Positions 45,451-58,942 of a stretch of 64,000 nt of DNA are shown here, piece by piece; positions within the stretch are counted from its first letter, which is position 1; each line of letters starts with the position of its first letter. This DNA comes from Bemisia tabaci (Eukaryota > Arthropoda > Insecta > Hemiptera > Aleyrodidae), in NCBI RefSeq assembly GCF_918797505.1, contig NC_092793.1, forward strand, positions 2,108,001 through 2,172,000, given 5' to 3'. The notes beneath the pieces were generated by a model, which saw only the letters and a program-made list of their open reading frames with translations, did not search any database and was not told the DNA's origin. The translations under genes and the position numbers were made by a program.

Positions 45451-45688
45451 ATGTACAGTTACTTCATTTTACATCTACTACATGTGAGGGCATATTATCA
45501 ATTGGTCGAACAGGTCCCCCGCATTCTATGAACGGCCCTTTTGCTCTCAAGATCACACTTCAAATATGTCAATTAAAGGTTCAACGTACACAAAATCATC
45601 ATAAGTAGGGGGGGGGGGGGGGACCTGTTCGACCAATCGATAATATGCCCTCACGTGTAGTAGATGTAAAATGAAATAACTGCACATA
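45451..45688. repeat. 238-bp hairpin with a long G run
   Basis: Arms 45,451-45,520 and 45,620-45,688 (CATTTTACATCTACTAC; GAACAGGTCCCCC and complements). The right arm begins with a run of about 14 G. Confidence 0.75.
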
Positions 45689-45705
45689 GTACTAGAGTAC
45701 CTATA

Positions 45706-47903
45706 CAGGGTGATCCAAAAGTCCCTTCCACCCCCTCTAACTATTTACCTAATTGGGGTAAAGATTTGGAGCTTGGGGGATGTTCCTAGGTCAAAGGGAG
45801 CTATTTTTTTGTCCCCCTAAAAGAGCTCGATGCAAAAACGGCTTTTTTCGCCCCCCCCCCCTGGAATTTCTTCAGACTTTGTCTATTGATTACTCATACT
45901 TGAGCGCTTCTTTTCCCAAATTTTCAGACCCCCAAAAAATTTTGGGGGGGAGCTAGGAGGGGTGGAAGGCAAAACCTGTGAACCTCGATATCTCTCGAAC
46001 GAAGAAAGATATCGAGGTCCGATTTGGACGAAAAATCGTCTAAAATTGCATACTTTAAGATTCTAATGGTCAAAATCCCGATATTACATTTTTAAGTCAA
46101 CATATGTGCTTTTTTCCAGTTTTTAGGTCTAGAAAATTTCTTTTAAACGAAAAATTTTCAAAGATCTCAATTTTTAATTTGAACCAAAACCAGTTTTTTA
46201 AATTGTTCGTCTTTTTCCGCATCCAACGAGTGGTCCAATAAGCTGGGGAACCAAACGGTTCAGGAGTTATGATCGATTGAAGTTTCCGCTCAACGCGCGC
46301 CGACCGATTTTCGCGCGCAAAAAAGTCGGATTTGACTTTTATTAGATCAGATTGAATGTTCAAACTGAGCAAAATGCATTATTAGGGACTCTTGAGGGTC
46401 GCTGAGTTCAGAAATTACAGATACTTCCAAATAATTCACGTTTTTAAAATTACAGCTCCGTAGCGCTATTTTAGAGGCCCACTGAGCACCGACCGGCCGC
46501 TCAGTGGTCCTGTACGGAGCTGTAATTTTAAAAACGTATGCACTAAGCATTAAAGTATGCAAATTTAGACGATTTTTCGTCCAAACCGGACCTCGATATC
46601 TTTCTTCGTTCGAGAGATATCGAGGTTCACAGGTTTTGACTTCCACCCCTCCTAGCTCCCCCCCAAAATTTGTTGGGGGTCTGAAAATTTGGGAAAAGAA
46701 GCGCTCAAGTATGAGTAATCAATAGACAAAGTCTGAAGAAATTCCAGGGGGGGGGGGGGCGAAAAAAGCCGTTTTTGCATCAAGCTCTTTTCAGGGGGGC
46801 CCCCCTTGGGGGAGCAACGGACCACAATTTTTAATTTTCAAATGGGAAGACCCCCTTTGTAATAGCTCGTTTGAAAGAGCATAAAAAAAGAAAACTTTTC
46901 GCGCAAACCCGAAGTTGGTATCTCAAACCGTTTCAAAATGGCGGCCGGTTAAAGTTCAAAATGGCCGAAAACTCACACCGGTTATTTGCTGATGGATTTG
47001 CTCGAAAATCAGTGTTTAGAGATATTTTGACACGAGAAAAACGAATTTGACGTTAGATTTTCAAAAAAACCGAAATCTCCAAAATGGCCACCGGTTAAAG
47101 TTCAAAATGGCCGAAAATTGCCACCTGGGTTTTTTGCTGATTGATTTGCTTCAAACTTGGAATTTGAGGGTATTTCGGCATAAGATTAACACATTTAAAC
47201 TTAAGACTTCTAAAAAAACCAATTTTTGGTCGAGGTATTCGATCCCAACTCGAGGTATATTTTGACACAAGAAAAACTAATTTGACGTTAGATTTTCATG
47301 AAAACCGAAATCTCCAAAACGGCCGCTGGTTAAAGTTCCAAATGACCAAAAATTGATTTTTTTAGAAATCTAAGTTCAAATTTGTTTATCTTATGCCAAA
47401 ATACTCTCAAATTCCAAGTTTAAGGCAAATCCATCAGCAAAAAACCGAGGTGACAATTTTCGGCCATTTTAAACTTTAACCGGCGGCCATTTTGGAAATT
47501 TCGGTTTTTTTGAAAATCTAACGTCAAATTCGTTTTTCTCGTGTCTAAATACCGCTTGGCACCGAATTTCGCGCGAATCCATCGACAAATAACCGGTGTG
47601 AGTTTTCGGCCATTTTGAACTTTAACCGGCCGCCATTTTGAAACGGTTTGAGATATCGACTTCGGGTTTGCGCGAAAAGTTTTCTTTTTTTATGCTCTTT
47701 CAAACGAGCTATTACAAAGGGGGTCTTCCCATCTGAAAATTAAAAGTTGAGGTCCGTTGCTCCCCTCAAAGGGGACCCTCTGAAAATTTTAGGGGGACAA
47801 AAAAGTAGCTCCCTTTGATCTAGGAACATCCTCCAAGTTTCAAATCTTTACCTCAATTAGGTAAAAAGTTAGAGGGGGTAGAAGGGACTTTTGGATCACC
47901 CTG
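45706..47903. mobile_element. TA-flanked palindromic element, 2.2 kb, with nested insertion
   Basis: Starts CAGGGTGATCCAAAAGTCCC, ends with its complement, flanked by TA (45,704 and 47,904). Removing the nested element 45,823-46,787 leaves about 1.23 kb of ordinary palindrome with AAAATGGCGGCCGG-type inner blocks, as in the 22,591 and 63,618 elements. Not coding. Confidence 0.85.
45823..46787. mobile_element. Spy-like palindromic element, no target duplication (965 bp)
   Basis: Starts GAGCTCGATGCAAAAACGGC and ends with the near complement. Flanks CCCCCTAAAA and TTTTCAG are contiguous in the opposite arm of the host palindrome (about 47,787-47,796), showing precise insertion between A and T with no duplication. 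The termini resemble those of 34,881-36,529. The inner stem contains CGATATCTTTCTTCGTTCGA. No transposase. Confidence 0.75.
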
Positions 47904-48480
47904 TAAAGGGAGAGTATGCATGGACATGTCGAAAATTTTGAGGTAAGGTGATGGAGCTCTTAGACCCCAAAAGGGCAGGCAATCTATGAATTCAAATTAT
48001 CCCGAGTGATTTATAATCACAATTGTTGGGAACTGTCGTTCGTAAAGCACGTTTTTGACTTGGTTTTTGCATAAACTTATTCATTTTTGCGGAAGAATGC
48101 TTACTCATGAATTTTCTTGTCCATTTTCGTTTGATATCGAAGTCTAAAGATTGACAGTGACATTTTTCGTTTTCAAAGGTTGCCTACCCTTTTGGGCCCT
48201 AGGAGCTACATATTTCGAGCTGTCCATACTCTCCCTATATCGATAGTGAAAGTGCTGAAGTGCGTATCTCGGAAAACACGATTTTTCAGGAGAGTAAAAA
48301 AACTGTCTACATTCCTCCTTATTGTCAGTAGAAGGGCAATAATTCTCGAGGATAGCAAGAATAAGATGCTTTTTTAGTCTTCATCAATATTTTGAATAGT
48401 TTCTAGCGCTGTTAGAAAATACGGCCGAAATGCTGAGATTCGCGTTTTCGGCACTAAGAATTGACTCTTTATCATGAGAT
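47904..48480. other. no gene recognised
   Basis: No coding or repeat signal that I can support. Confidence 0.4.
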
Positions 48481-48790
48481 ATGCATTTCTGCAATTAGTG
48501 TTTTAAACCTATTGTTGGCGGATTTTGATCTTTTATAAACTGGAAAAAGGGTTTCATGCTTACAATTCTTTATCAGAAGCTTTAGTTCGACCTCATACGG
48601 CCGGATCAAGCATTGTATGATTGGAAACTGACATTAGATTACGAGATACCTACGCATTTCTGCAATTAGTGTTTTGAGGCTACTCTTGATCATTAGGATC
48701 AAAAATAGAATTTATTCAACCTTAAAACTTATTTAGAAGCTTTAGTCGATCCAATACACTATATGAAGCATTGTTTGACCGGATTGACTC
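48481..48790 (+). repeat. diverged tandem duplication, about 165 bp
   Basis: GCATTTCTGCAATTAGTG occurs at 48,483 and 48,653, and AGAAGCTTTAGT at about 48,575 and 48,735. The units are well diverged. Confidence 0.6.
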
Positions 48791-49257
48791 TAATAAAACT
48801 GGCCGTTGTGATGAACCGTCAGTTCAATCAGTTCATGACTGCATTGGTTCAGAGAGTAAAAATGGACATGAACGCCGCGCGTTGCTAGTAGGTAGTAGAT
48901 ACCTTATGAAGAAATGATACTGGAGGGCCCTCGAGTGATAATCCGCCTTCAATTACAAGCGTATGCAACATTAATGACAAGTAACAGTACCTAATCCCCC
49001 CCTTCCCTCGTCTATCGGCCTATCACCAGCATTCACTCATATTATGCATGCTGGACTGCCTGATTATCCACATTTATCCACATAAACTTTTCTTTTAGAT
49101 AGATAAATGAAAACAATTGAAAACAAACATGGAACAGCTGATCAGCTGATGTGCGGTGTTGGCGGGAAACGCTGCTGAGGAGGTTTTTGCGTTTGGCCCA
49201 GATATTCCAGACCAAATTTTCATCAAAAACCAAAGTCTGTCATCGGTGTCAAACTCG

Positions 49258-49610
49258 CTCCTAATGTAAACAAACGAATGGAGACATAGTCCGGACATAA
49301 ACAAAGCCCTCGAGATGTTCCAGACTCAATTTCTCAGCGTTAGCGTTTCTTCACCTCGACAAAAGAACTTTCGTCCGCGTTTAACATTTATCCCTTTCAT
49401 AAAATCAAATATCAGTTACCCCGTTGATCTGTTCATGGTGATTTCAAGTGAAATTGCGGCGAGATACTCCAGACTCCTAATGTAAACAAAGCGGCCTGTA
49501 CCTGGTCGAGATGTTCCGGACTCATTTCTTCATTTACGTTTCTTCATCTCGACCAAAGAAGTTTCTCGCGCATTCAAAGTAACATTTTCCGGTTCCATTG
49601 TTAGAGAAGA
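49258..49610 (+). repeat. 216-bp tandem duplication
   Basis: CTCCTAATGTAAACAAA occurs at 49,258 and 49,474, each followed by GAGATGTTCC-GACTCA and TTTCTTCA-CTCGAC blocks. Confidence 0.7.
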
Positions 49611-52447
49611 AACAAGTCATTTTGTTGTAAGTTAGGATAATATTTGTGTTGATTAAGTGGCTTGAGCATTGGACTACCTGGCTGCGCCTTGCATAGCTGC
49701 CTCTATATCAAGATGATTGGGAGAAAAGCTTACTGGTTGATGTGCGAATCTGAATCCTAAATCCCTAGGAACGGTAGTTGTGAAATCCAGACGGATGTAC
49801 AATGCTAGGTACCTTGCTCCTCACTCACTTTCTCATGGATGTTCGCTGGTCTCTCCAAGGTTCTGGTTTTGCGATGCGTTGAAGCCAATGCTTTAAGTTT
49901 AGCTATAACAACCAGGCTTCGGAGATACTAATTAACAATCCTAGCAGTCACCAAATTCTCCAGCAAACCCGCATAGTTGTCTATTAACAGCTGAAGAAGC
50001 AATGGAAACCGTATTTACCTATGACAACAAGATTTTTTCCGTTGGAACTCTGATAGTAAGTATGAGGGGGAACTATCACCTTTAAGGCACGTTTCTCCAT
50101 GAATTTTCTTGTTTTTTGGCATCAAACTAAGTAGAACTCAAGGAAAATGAGGCAAGACTTTACAAGTTACCATGTAAGGTTCATCTGCTGAAAAAATAGA
50201 ATAAAGTCTAAAATTCCTTATGAACATCACCAAGATGGTTCTGCCACCAGCAGGTCCAATTTGTGCCTATAGCGCCTCTACAACTTTGCAAATTTGGACG
50301 TTACCTTTTGAACATTTCATCCCTTCCCTTTGAAATTACTTTGAATAAGTACACTTCACATATCACACGGGACTTTTATCCGCATATTTACTTGGCTTTA
50401 TTCGCAAAGGATCTTTTAAGAAGTAAATTCTTTCGATAACTTATTGAGGATGGTCAAGTCACCAATTAGAGCCCGTCATTCCATGCCATTATTATTACAG
50501 GACTAGGTTTCTTACCTATAATTTGATGGGCACCGTGAGAATAATAGATAACCACAGTATTTGATCCGTGCCTTAAAAAATGAACTAAGGTGCCGCTAAG
50601 TAATTATTAAATGAATTTTTTATTGTTATTAATTACGGAAAAGAGGAAAAGAGAATCAGGCCGAATGCCAAAATCCAAAATTCGCAAAGTGTAGGGGCCG
50701 AACCTTCTTTGAGATTACGGGCGGCGAGCGGCAACCTGATTGGCTACGAAGATTGCCGAGCATGGCCGAAGGCCTACTCGCCGCTTGGTAGGTGTTGACG
50801 GCGGTTTGACAAACAGCAGTTTTTGGTGAAATGTGGTCCGGAATATCTGGGCCAATCTGTTCACTCTGAGGAGCGCGCGTTGTGTTTGGTTGTGCGTAAG
50901 GCGCGCCGAAAAATGAACAGGCGTGAGTCAATCGGGGCTATTTGGGAAATGCGGGTCTATTTGGGAATTAGCGGATAAAAATATTTGTTGGCAATGCTGT
51001 GCACTCCATCTGTCTCATAAAACTATTCGCGTATGGCGGCGCTATCTGCATTGATTCGAGAGTATTTCTACGTCGCCAAATAACGAATCCGATGTTTTCA
51101 TGAGTGCTAGTATAACAATATTGTTTATCACTATTTTTCGTGATCTTTTGAGGTTATGTCCAACTCTTGCATCCCAGCCGGACCGACTGCTTCATTTGGC
51201 AATTTTGATTTTTCCAGTCATTTACTATCATAGTCAAGACCATATCCTGAAAATTTCAGATTTTTTTCATGAATTCTTAAGGAGTTATTAGATTTTTTCT
51301 GTGTTGGGGCAATTTGGGAAATATAGACCCTGTGCGAAGTGAGAAATCAAATGGAAGCCAAGGAGCCATTTAGAAACGTTCCGAAGAGCATAGAATCTTA
51401 TCATTCATTTGTTTATTCATTTTAGATATTCGAAGATATTTTTGGGAACTTAATATACATTTTCTTGAGGGATTTTAAATTTTGTCAATACCCTGTGTTA
51501 CTTTATAAAAAAATTCTATATTTTCATAATTTTTTTTAGTTTTTGTACCCAAATACATTTTTTAAAAATTAGGTTTACCTTCCCAAATAGCCCCCTGTAT
51601 GAGGTTATTTGATAGCAGTTCATAACATATGGCTTTAGTACTATTTCCCAAATTGCCCCTTGATGGGGGTAATTTGGGAAAAATCTTTCAAAATTGTTTT
51701 ACCCCCCCCCCCCCCCCCCAAGGGGAGGTAAAATAAGTCAACCCTAATTTCTTATGCTTTGAGGTCAGAACTTTCCAAAATGCCCTATTGTTTTGAAATT
51801 AGTGGGAGATTTCTAGTTAAAAATTCTAAAAAACTGCAAAAAATTTCCCAAATAAATATGTTAATTTTTGGCCGGAAACGGTCCCTGTCCTATATGCCTT
51901 CGCTCACTGGGTTAACTTGACACCCCAACGGAAAAAAAAAACCCTGCCCCAAGCAGAGAGTATGGAGGGTTCCTTAACATCTGTCCGCAAGCGGCAGGGT
52001 TTTATTACCTACTATTCTCTAACTCAAAAGAGGAATAAATTTCTGAAATCGGTTAATGTCTTAGAGAAAGAGAGGAGGTGTTTGCATCTTGAGGAGTGTT
52101 TACCCCGCGACGTAGATCGGTACAACGTGGCGTCGGTATTTCAGCTTAATCCAGAATTTCAAAATAAGAGAAACGGTCCATAACGTCCGATTTTTTTACT
52201 TATATCAACTCATGATGTCATTCCAAACATTTTATTTATATTAAGACTTTTTCCCGTAAGCCACACCGTCTCCAAGGAAATCGATGATAAAAATCGACGG
52301 CACCAACGTACGTCATCAAAAAAATTAAAGATGCCCGAAATGCAAACTCCGTTTTTTTTCTGTGGGTTAATATTGCATGAATGACTAAGTGAGTGTCAGT
52401 AGTTAGCAGTGCAGAATTCATCTCTCAAAAAGCTTCTTTTTCTTTCT
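49611..52447. other. no gene recognised
   Basis: 50,640-50,940 is richer in G+C with several CpG-containing motifs and could be regulatory or repeat DNA. GGGGCTATTTGGGAAA near 50,935 has a complementary partner near 51,585, so 50.9-51.6 kb may be an old inverted-repeat element. A run of about 17 C is at 51,702, and AACCCTGCC (51,941) pairs with GGCAGGGTT (51,989). Confidence 0.35.
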
Positions 52448-53119
52448 GGGGGCCGTCCATAAATTAAGTGGGCAATGCTCCAGGTGGGAGGGGGGTCGTT
52501 GAGTAGAGCGTGACGTCATTTTGTTTTTACGTGCTAATGGATACCCTAGTAGCAGTGGCTGTTGAGAAAATTTGTAAAAAAACTCGTCAATTTTATGAGA
52601 ACTTAAAATCTACTTCAAAACCACTTGAAAATTACGTAAAGAAACTCTTGAAATATTCGTATCAAAAATCCGTCGGGGGCTTTTTTTACATAAAGTTGAA
52701 TACAATTTACGCATTTTTTTTTTATAAACTTTCTGTGGGCAAAAACGAGGGAAAAAAAGTGGTGAACAGAAAAGTATTGAAGGGAAAGTTGCAGCTCACA
52801 ATAATTGAGGCAATAGTTTGTTGATTTTTACGTAAATTTTACGTTTTCTTTTAATTAAAATAGATAACCCTATATTTTTATTTAACAGAATCCCCTAAAA
52901 TGGTTTCCTATAACGAGTATTTTAAGAGTTTTTTTCTTAAAATTTACAAACTCTAAAAATTAACTAGTTTTTTACATTTTTTTGACAACCTTTTGTAGAA
53001 TTTTTTTTAAGAACCATCGCTACTAGGGTAGGGACCACGTCACAAAAGCATTAAGGGGTTGGGGGTCAAAAATGCCGAAAAAATGCGTTAGGTACGTAAG
53101 TAATTTATGAACGCTCCCT
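52448..53119. mobile_element. MITE with CATAAATTA-containing termini (about 670 bp)
   Basis: The left end GGGGGCCGTCCATAAATTAA is matched by the right end TTTATGAACGCTCCC in inverted orientation, and inner TACCCTAGTAGC pairs with GCTACTAGGGTA. The 104-codon open frame inside is low-complexity and unsupported. Target duplication is unclear. Confidence 0.6.
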
Positions 53120-53793
53120 AATGCCGATAGCCAATTATTTTCTGCTGTCACCTAGCTATCTGATAATAATCTCTGAGGAGCTTGCTCTCTACAACAGCAA
53201 CTTTAAGTCAACTGTTAGAAGTAAAAGTTATTTTTTATTTTTCGAGACAGACATATTTTTTGTATGTTTTCTTGTTTGTTTATTCTGGAAGCGACAAAGG
53301 TCAGACGGTCTGCTACCAATGAACCCACCATCAACAGTTGGAATCGGAGTAAACTTGCGGTCAAAGGACAACAGCAGTAGTCTTGCATCATCAACAAAGG
53401 AAGGAATTGCCAAGAAGAAATGAGTCCTAGAAAAAATCACGCGTATTCCGTAAGCCCCTTCTTTTCTTTGATGTCCTCTCTTTTTTAATTTTTCTATGAG
53501 AGTGAAGTTTCTATTTGCTAGCATAAGTGACTATGACATTAACAGTCCATAGTTTGTGCTAGCTTCAAGTATCTTCATTGTAACTGGAGCATTGAATCTA
53601 CAGTCAAATAGAGTCAAAGATGATCTGGAGTAGCAAAGTTCAACGGGACAAAGCAGTTTTAAAAGTCAAATTTGCCCTGGGGCCTAGAGGTTTGTCAGTT
53701 ATTTTTCCTTGATGTAATGAGTGAAAAAACTTTTAAGTACTCTTTGTTCTTTTGGTCATCATACTCTAAAAGTTGATAATGAGAAGAACAATA

Positions 53794-55928
53794 ATGGGTC
53801 TGTTCCACCTATTTTTTTTAAATTCATTTTCTAATAGTGTGCATTATTCTAAGCTTAATGAATTTTTCCCAGAATTTTTTGACCCCCCAAGCACCCCAAA
53901 AAAGCTCCTGAAAGTTCAAACATTTTTAGTGGGAAAATTTAAAACTACAAATGGCGGGAGAGTGTAGCCATTGTGTGACGTCACAGCCAGTACCCTACGT
54001 TTGTTTATTTTACAATTACATGAATTTACCCATGAGGAAGCAAGAGGCAAATTTTCAAAAGGAATTATCAGACTGTTGGAGGCCGTATTCATCAAATTTT
54101 TTTGCGATAAGAACATCCACGGAAACTTACGAATCGCATCCGATGATGTACTTATCTCCGATGTATCAAAGCGTGTCACGAAAGTGAGGTTATGTTTACG
54201 ATCTTTTCTGGGATACATACAAGTCCTATTTTTATGGCAAAACTCTCATATAATGTAGTTTTAGGTTCCTTATTCGTAGAAACTAGCTGCCGTGGCATGA
54301 TGCAGCTTTCTGAATCTAATTCATTGGATATTGGATCCTTAGATTCTACTTTTTTGCATGAAATGTGTCTCGCTCGGCTGCACTAGCTAACTAGCTGAGG
54401 GATCAACGTAATCTCATTTGAGCATATTTATTTGTTTAAATCTGTCTGCTCATAAATAAATTAGTTGAACATACTATCAATTTTATATTAGGTGAGATTC
54501 TACGGCAACCAAGCACCAACTATGAACTGTTGGTGGTCCTTGATCACCCACCTGGTTGAGGAGTTACCCCTCCGTTTAATCCAGTGCCTGTTTGGATGAA
54601 TGTATGGTATCTTGGTAATGTAGAATTTGCTCGTACATTTTCTATTGCTTCATCTGAAAATGCCTAAAGAGCTGATTTTGAGTATTTTTATGATTTTTTT
54701 CTGCCATGGGAAATAGTATGAGAATAGATTTAAAAGTGAGAAAATGCACCGCCTTGTGACGTCATCAGGCGGCATTTGCCATTTAAACGCATGTATTTTA
54801 GCAGATTAGATCATTTTGTCATATCACCTCCAATATTTGTTCAATTTATGAACCAAGGGTATTCTCGTGCTCAGCTCACTTGGTTGCGTTCCTTTATACA
54901 CAGAATTCATCAAATTTCAGACACCTGCAAATTATTCATTACATATCGACGGTGTCAGTCGGCAATCACATAACTCGTTTGCGGTGTCTGAAAATCTCCA
55001 CCGCTATGTTAATTTTTTAAAGGAGAAAAAATTGACATCATTCCTTGAAGTTTTTGCAAAATTTTCCTCGCACAAAGGAGAAAAATTACGGCAGTTTTAA
55101 AGAAATGCCGTTGAGCAGTTTTCCGTTTAAAAAATAAAGTATGACAGGAAGTCTGCGACGTCGCAAATCGAGTTATGTGATTGCCGACTTACACCGTCGA
55201 TATACCTAATTATGAAAAGAGTATGTACAAAAACTATATATACAGTTATGATATCGGGGGCAAATAGGTATTTAAGTCAGTAGTTCCCAACATATTTCTA
55301 AAACTTTTAATGAAAGATAGCCGTCGCAGTGAGCGAGATACAGATCAGGAATACCTTACTCATACATCATATGCAGTGAATTACTGGGACAATCAGTCAT
55401 CATTAAGAGTCAAATAATGGATACAAACTTGGTTTTACACCATACATCCAATACTTGCGTTGATGTGTTTGAGCAAAAACGGGTAAATATAGCATTAACT
55501 TGACCAGCGGAACCCCCTTGAGAGAGACCTAACCTCACTTTCGGGACTTCCTTAGAAGTATTAAGCGTTAATATGATGCGATTTTAGAACACCCGTTGAT
55601 GCAGTTGTAAAGTAGAGGATGTGAAGAACTGATGACTGTAAGAAAATTTTGTAAAATGAGTCACAAATTGACCTAAACTCGTTACAGAAAAACGACTTTA
55701 GATTCCTTATGGGGAAACAGGTGCATCGAAACGGCGGGAAAGGAGCATACTGGTTGTGACGTAGCCGACCAATGAGAGGCCTCCGTTGGAATTTTGAGCT
55801 TTATTTAGCTTTTGCAACTTTAATATCGAACCAAGAGTGTTTTTGACCCCATCATCCGTCTTTTCGTGAAAATTTACCTATGAATAGCTCATTATTTTCC
55901 AAATCCCTCCCGAGTGCAACAGACCCAT
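53794..55928. mobile_element. possible old element with ATGGGTCTGTT ends
   Basis: ATGGGTCTGTT at 53,794 is complemented by AACAGACCCAT ending at 55,928, with weak subterminal mirror similarity (GACCCCC... and GGGGTC). It resembles the ATGGGTCAGTT ends at 15,906-16,502. No duplication seen, no gene inside. Low certainty. Confidence 0.3.
54956..55200. mobile_element. TCGA-ended MITE, copy C (245 bp, TA duplication)
   Basis: Starts TCGACGGTGTCAGTCGGC and ends GCCGACTTACACCGTCGA, flanked by TA on each side. The inner AAGTATGACAGGAAGTCTGC is shared, inverted, with copy A. Confidence 0.75.
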
Positions 55929-56127
55929 TGTCTTGTAACGAATTCCATTTATCCATAGAATAATATATAGCTTCGCTATAAGAAGAGCCACGGCAATTTC
56001 TTCAATAGAACAGTGTTTTCAATGACCTTGAACGATGTCGGTTAACCATGTCATTATTGTTTGTCAGGAATCTCGGTTAGCCATTCTCGGAAGTTGACTG
56101 CCTTCTTGTAATCTTTCCTAGGCTCAG

Positions 56128-57351
56128 TATGGAACGCCGTTAGTGTCAAAACCCTTTTCTTGCGCGCGCGGAATTTTTTCTGGCGCGCGGAATATTTTTT
56201 CGGCGCGCGGAAAGAAAAACCCCGTTTTCGATGAAAATCTCTGAATTTCCGGATTCCGCGCCGGTTTTCGATATATTTGCGCCGTTTGTGTCAAAACTAT
56301 TTTTGTCGGCGCGCCGCTTCAAATCTGTTCCGCGCGCGGAATTTTCGATATATCGATTCCTGCCCGCCGATCGTGTCAAAACTGTTTTTTCCGGCGCTGC
56401 ACCAGAAAATAATTCCGCGCGCCACTTTTTCGATATATCGATTTTTCTGCGCGCGGAGAATATTATGAACCTAATAGAAAAAAGTTATAATGGAGTAATT
56501 TATAATTGACTAATACCTGAAAAAGATGGTCAACGTAAAGCAGCGTGAAGTTTATACAGCTACTACTTAAATGAACTAATAAAGCAATGAGTGGGAATTT
56601 GAATATGAACTGTTTTTTCCGGTGCTGCACCAGAAAATAATTCCGCGCGCCACTTTTTCGATATATCGATTTTTCTGCGCGCGGAGAATATTATCTCTCT
56701 TTTGAACGATTTCCATTAAACCGTTGGAGGGGAAAAAGTGCAGTGTTGCCGATAATTTAAATTTATTTATTCCTGAATCCAGAAAGTTTGCTCTATTGAA
56801 TTTGTTCATATTCAAATTCCCACTCATTGCTTTATTAGTTCATTTAAGTAGTAGCTGTATAAACTTCACGCTGCTTTACGTCGACCATCTTTTTCAGGTA
56901 TCAGTCAATTATAAATTACTCCATTATAACTTTTTTCTATTAGGTTCATAATATTCTCCGCGCGCAGAAAAATCGATAAATCGAAAAAGTGGCGCGCGGA
57001 ATTATTTTCTGGTGCAGCGCCGGAAAAAACAGTTTTGACACGATCGGCGAGCAGGAATCGATATATCAAAAATTCTGCGCGCGGAACAGATTTGGAGCGC
57101 CGCGCCGGAAAAAACAGTTTTGACACAAACGGCGAGCAGGAATCGATATATCGAAAATTCCGCGCGCGGAACAGATTTGAAGCGGCGCGCCGACAAAAAT
57201 AGTTTTGACACAAACGGCGCAAATATATCGAAAACCGGCGCGGAATCCGGAAATTCAGAGATTTTCATCGAAAACGGGGTTTTTCTTTCCGCGCGCCAGA
57301 AAAAATTCCGCGCGCGCAAGAAAAGGGTTTTGACACCAACGGCGTTCCATA
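56128..57351. mobile_element. palindromic element with 7-bp duplication (GGCTCAG), 1.22 kb
   Basis: Ends TATGGAACGCCGTT and AACGGCGTTCCATA, flanked by GGCTCAG at 56,121-56,127 and 57,352-57,358. The arms are dominated by GCGCGCGGAAT-type and ATATATCGA motifs repeated several times. No transposase. Same terminal family as 60,227-62,315. Confidence 0.8.
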
Positions 57352-57615
57352 GGCTCAGGTCGGTTAACGCAGCAAAATATATCTGGGAAGTGAATTTGCT
57401 TATTCCGTCAGTATATTTGGCGAAAGATGTCTATGAAAGCGTCAATTGCAAAAAGAAAAGTTTTATTTCTCGTGCATTGCGCGAATATTTGGTGAAAGAG
57501 CTGCAAAGATTACAGAGATTATCAACGTCGGTCGAGCACTTCAATGTCATTCGTAGACCTGTTGTAGATTCTTTCACGTAGCGCTTCTTATATCACAGCT
57601 AGTATAATTCTTCTA

Positions 57616-57980
57616 CAGGGTGGCCCAGACCTACCGTACCAGGCCTTTTTTTTCGGTTAATTTGGGTCGCACGAAGTCCAGGATCGCGGGGATGAACAGG
57701 GAAACGACCCCAAGGAATCCGAATTTCATGGTCCTATAGCCCCCCTGGCGTCCCTTGGGGGGTAAAAGGGGGGTCCGTACTTCAAAAGTCAGGGTTAATG
57801 TCAAAATTTTGAAATTATTTCATAACCCCTTTTACCTCTTAAGGGGCGCCAGGGGGGCTCTGGGACCATGAAATTCGAATTCCTTGGGGTCGTTTCCCTA
57901 TTCATCCCCGCGATCATGGACTTCGTGCGACCCAAATTAACCGGAAAAAAGGCCTGGTACGGTAGGTCTGGGCCACCCTG
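57616..57980. mobile_element. TA-flanked palindromic element, short form (365 bp)
   Basis: Starts CAGGGTGGCCCAGACC and ends with its complement, flanked by TA. It shares CCGTACCAGGCCTTTTT and CGAAGTC blocks with the 1.43-kb element at 5,722. Confidence 0.85.
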
Positions 57981-58942
57981 TATAATAGGCCTGAATACAC
58001 GATCAGGCTGAGCTTAAGTCTGGCGTCAGTTCGATCACATAACATATAGGCTTCACCAACAGAAGGCTCACTCCCAGCGTATCTCGGTCGAAGAAGAAGA
58101 ACACACCTAGAAAGCATTGCTTACATTTTGCCTTTAGTCCGGAGATCGGCCGACCTTCAACGCTGTCAGTTTGTTTGGCGAAACGCGCTCCTTCCTATCC
58201 CTATTTTCTACCTGAACGCATTCACGTGGCAACGTTGCAGAGCCGCTGGAAAGTACAAAACGCGATACATTGGAGTAAACGGGAGTGAACCTTCTGTTGG
58301 TGAAGCCTATATATTCTGTGGTTCGATGATTGGTGCCTTAACCGTTGAGACGATAGGACTGAAGACAACTTGCGAGCCGATACACGTTCAGTGCAGATAT
58401 CTGTCAAATGTTGTCAAATGTACGATAAAAAGTAATGAGAACATGTTGCCCATATTAAAATTTAATTAACATTATGTTATTATTAATATTGTTAATTTGT
58501 TATTATTATGTGCCATTGAACAACACTGCTTACGCCATCCTGATTCAGCTCTAACGTAACTTCTAGTGGTTTTGTTGTTTGTTGAATTTTGCCGCTCTCT
58601 GAAAGCAGTGCAAATCATTGCTAAAACAAACCAATAAAATGAAAGAATATTAGTTGAGTTTTTATTATTTTTTTTACTGTTGAATGTCAAGTATGTTGAG
58701 TGACGCAATCGTTTTAAGTTCCGGCTTATTTACAGGGAACATAGTGTTGCCAATAAGGCCTACAAAATATAAATGAACAAATATTTTCCTTAGTCGAAGA
58801 TCAAATTGCGGTTAAAAAGTCGATTTTTGCGTACTTTTAGCTCATCAAAAAAAAATCTCCAGGTGGTCCTAAAATTCCTCAGATTCCTAGAAATTCCGGA
58901 AAATCCCTAGATCTAGAGATCTAGAGATCTAGAGCCATCGTA

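Noticed and set aside
52510..52824. 104-codon open frame
   Set aside because: Low-complexity Lys/Phe-rich translation of an AT-rich MITE interior.
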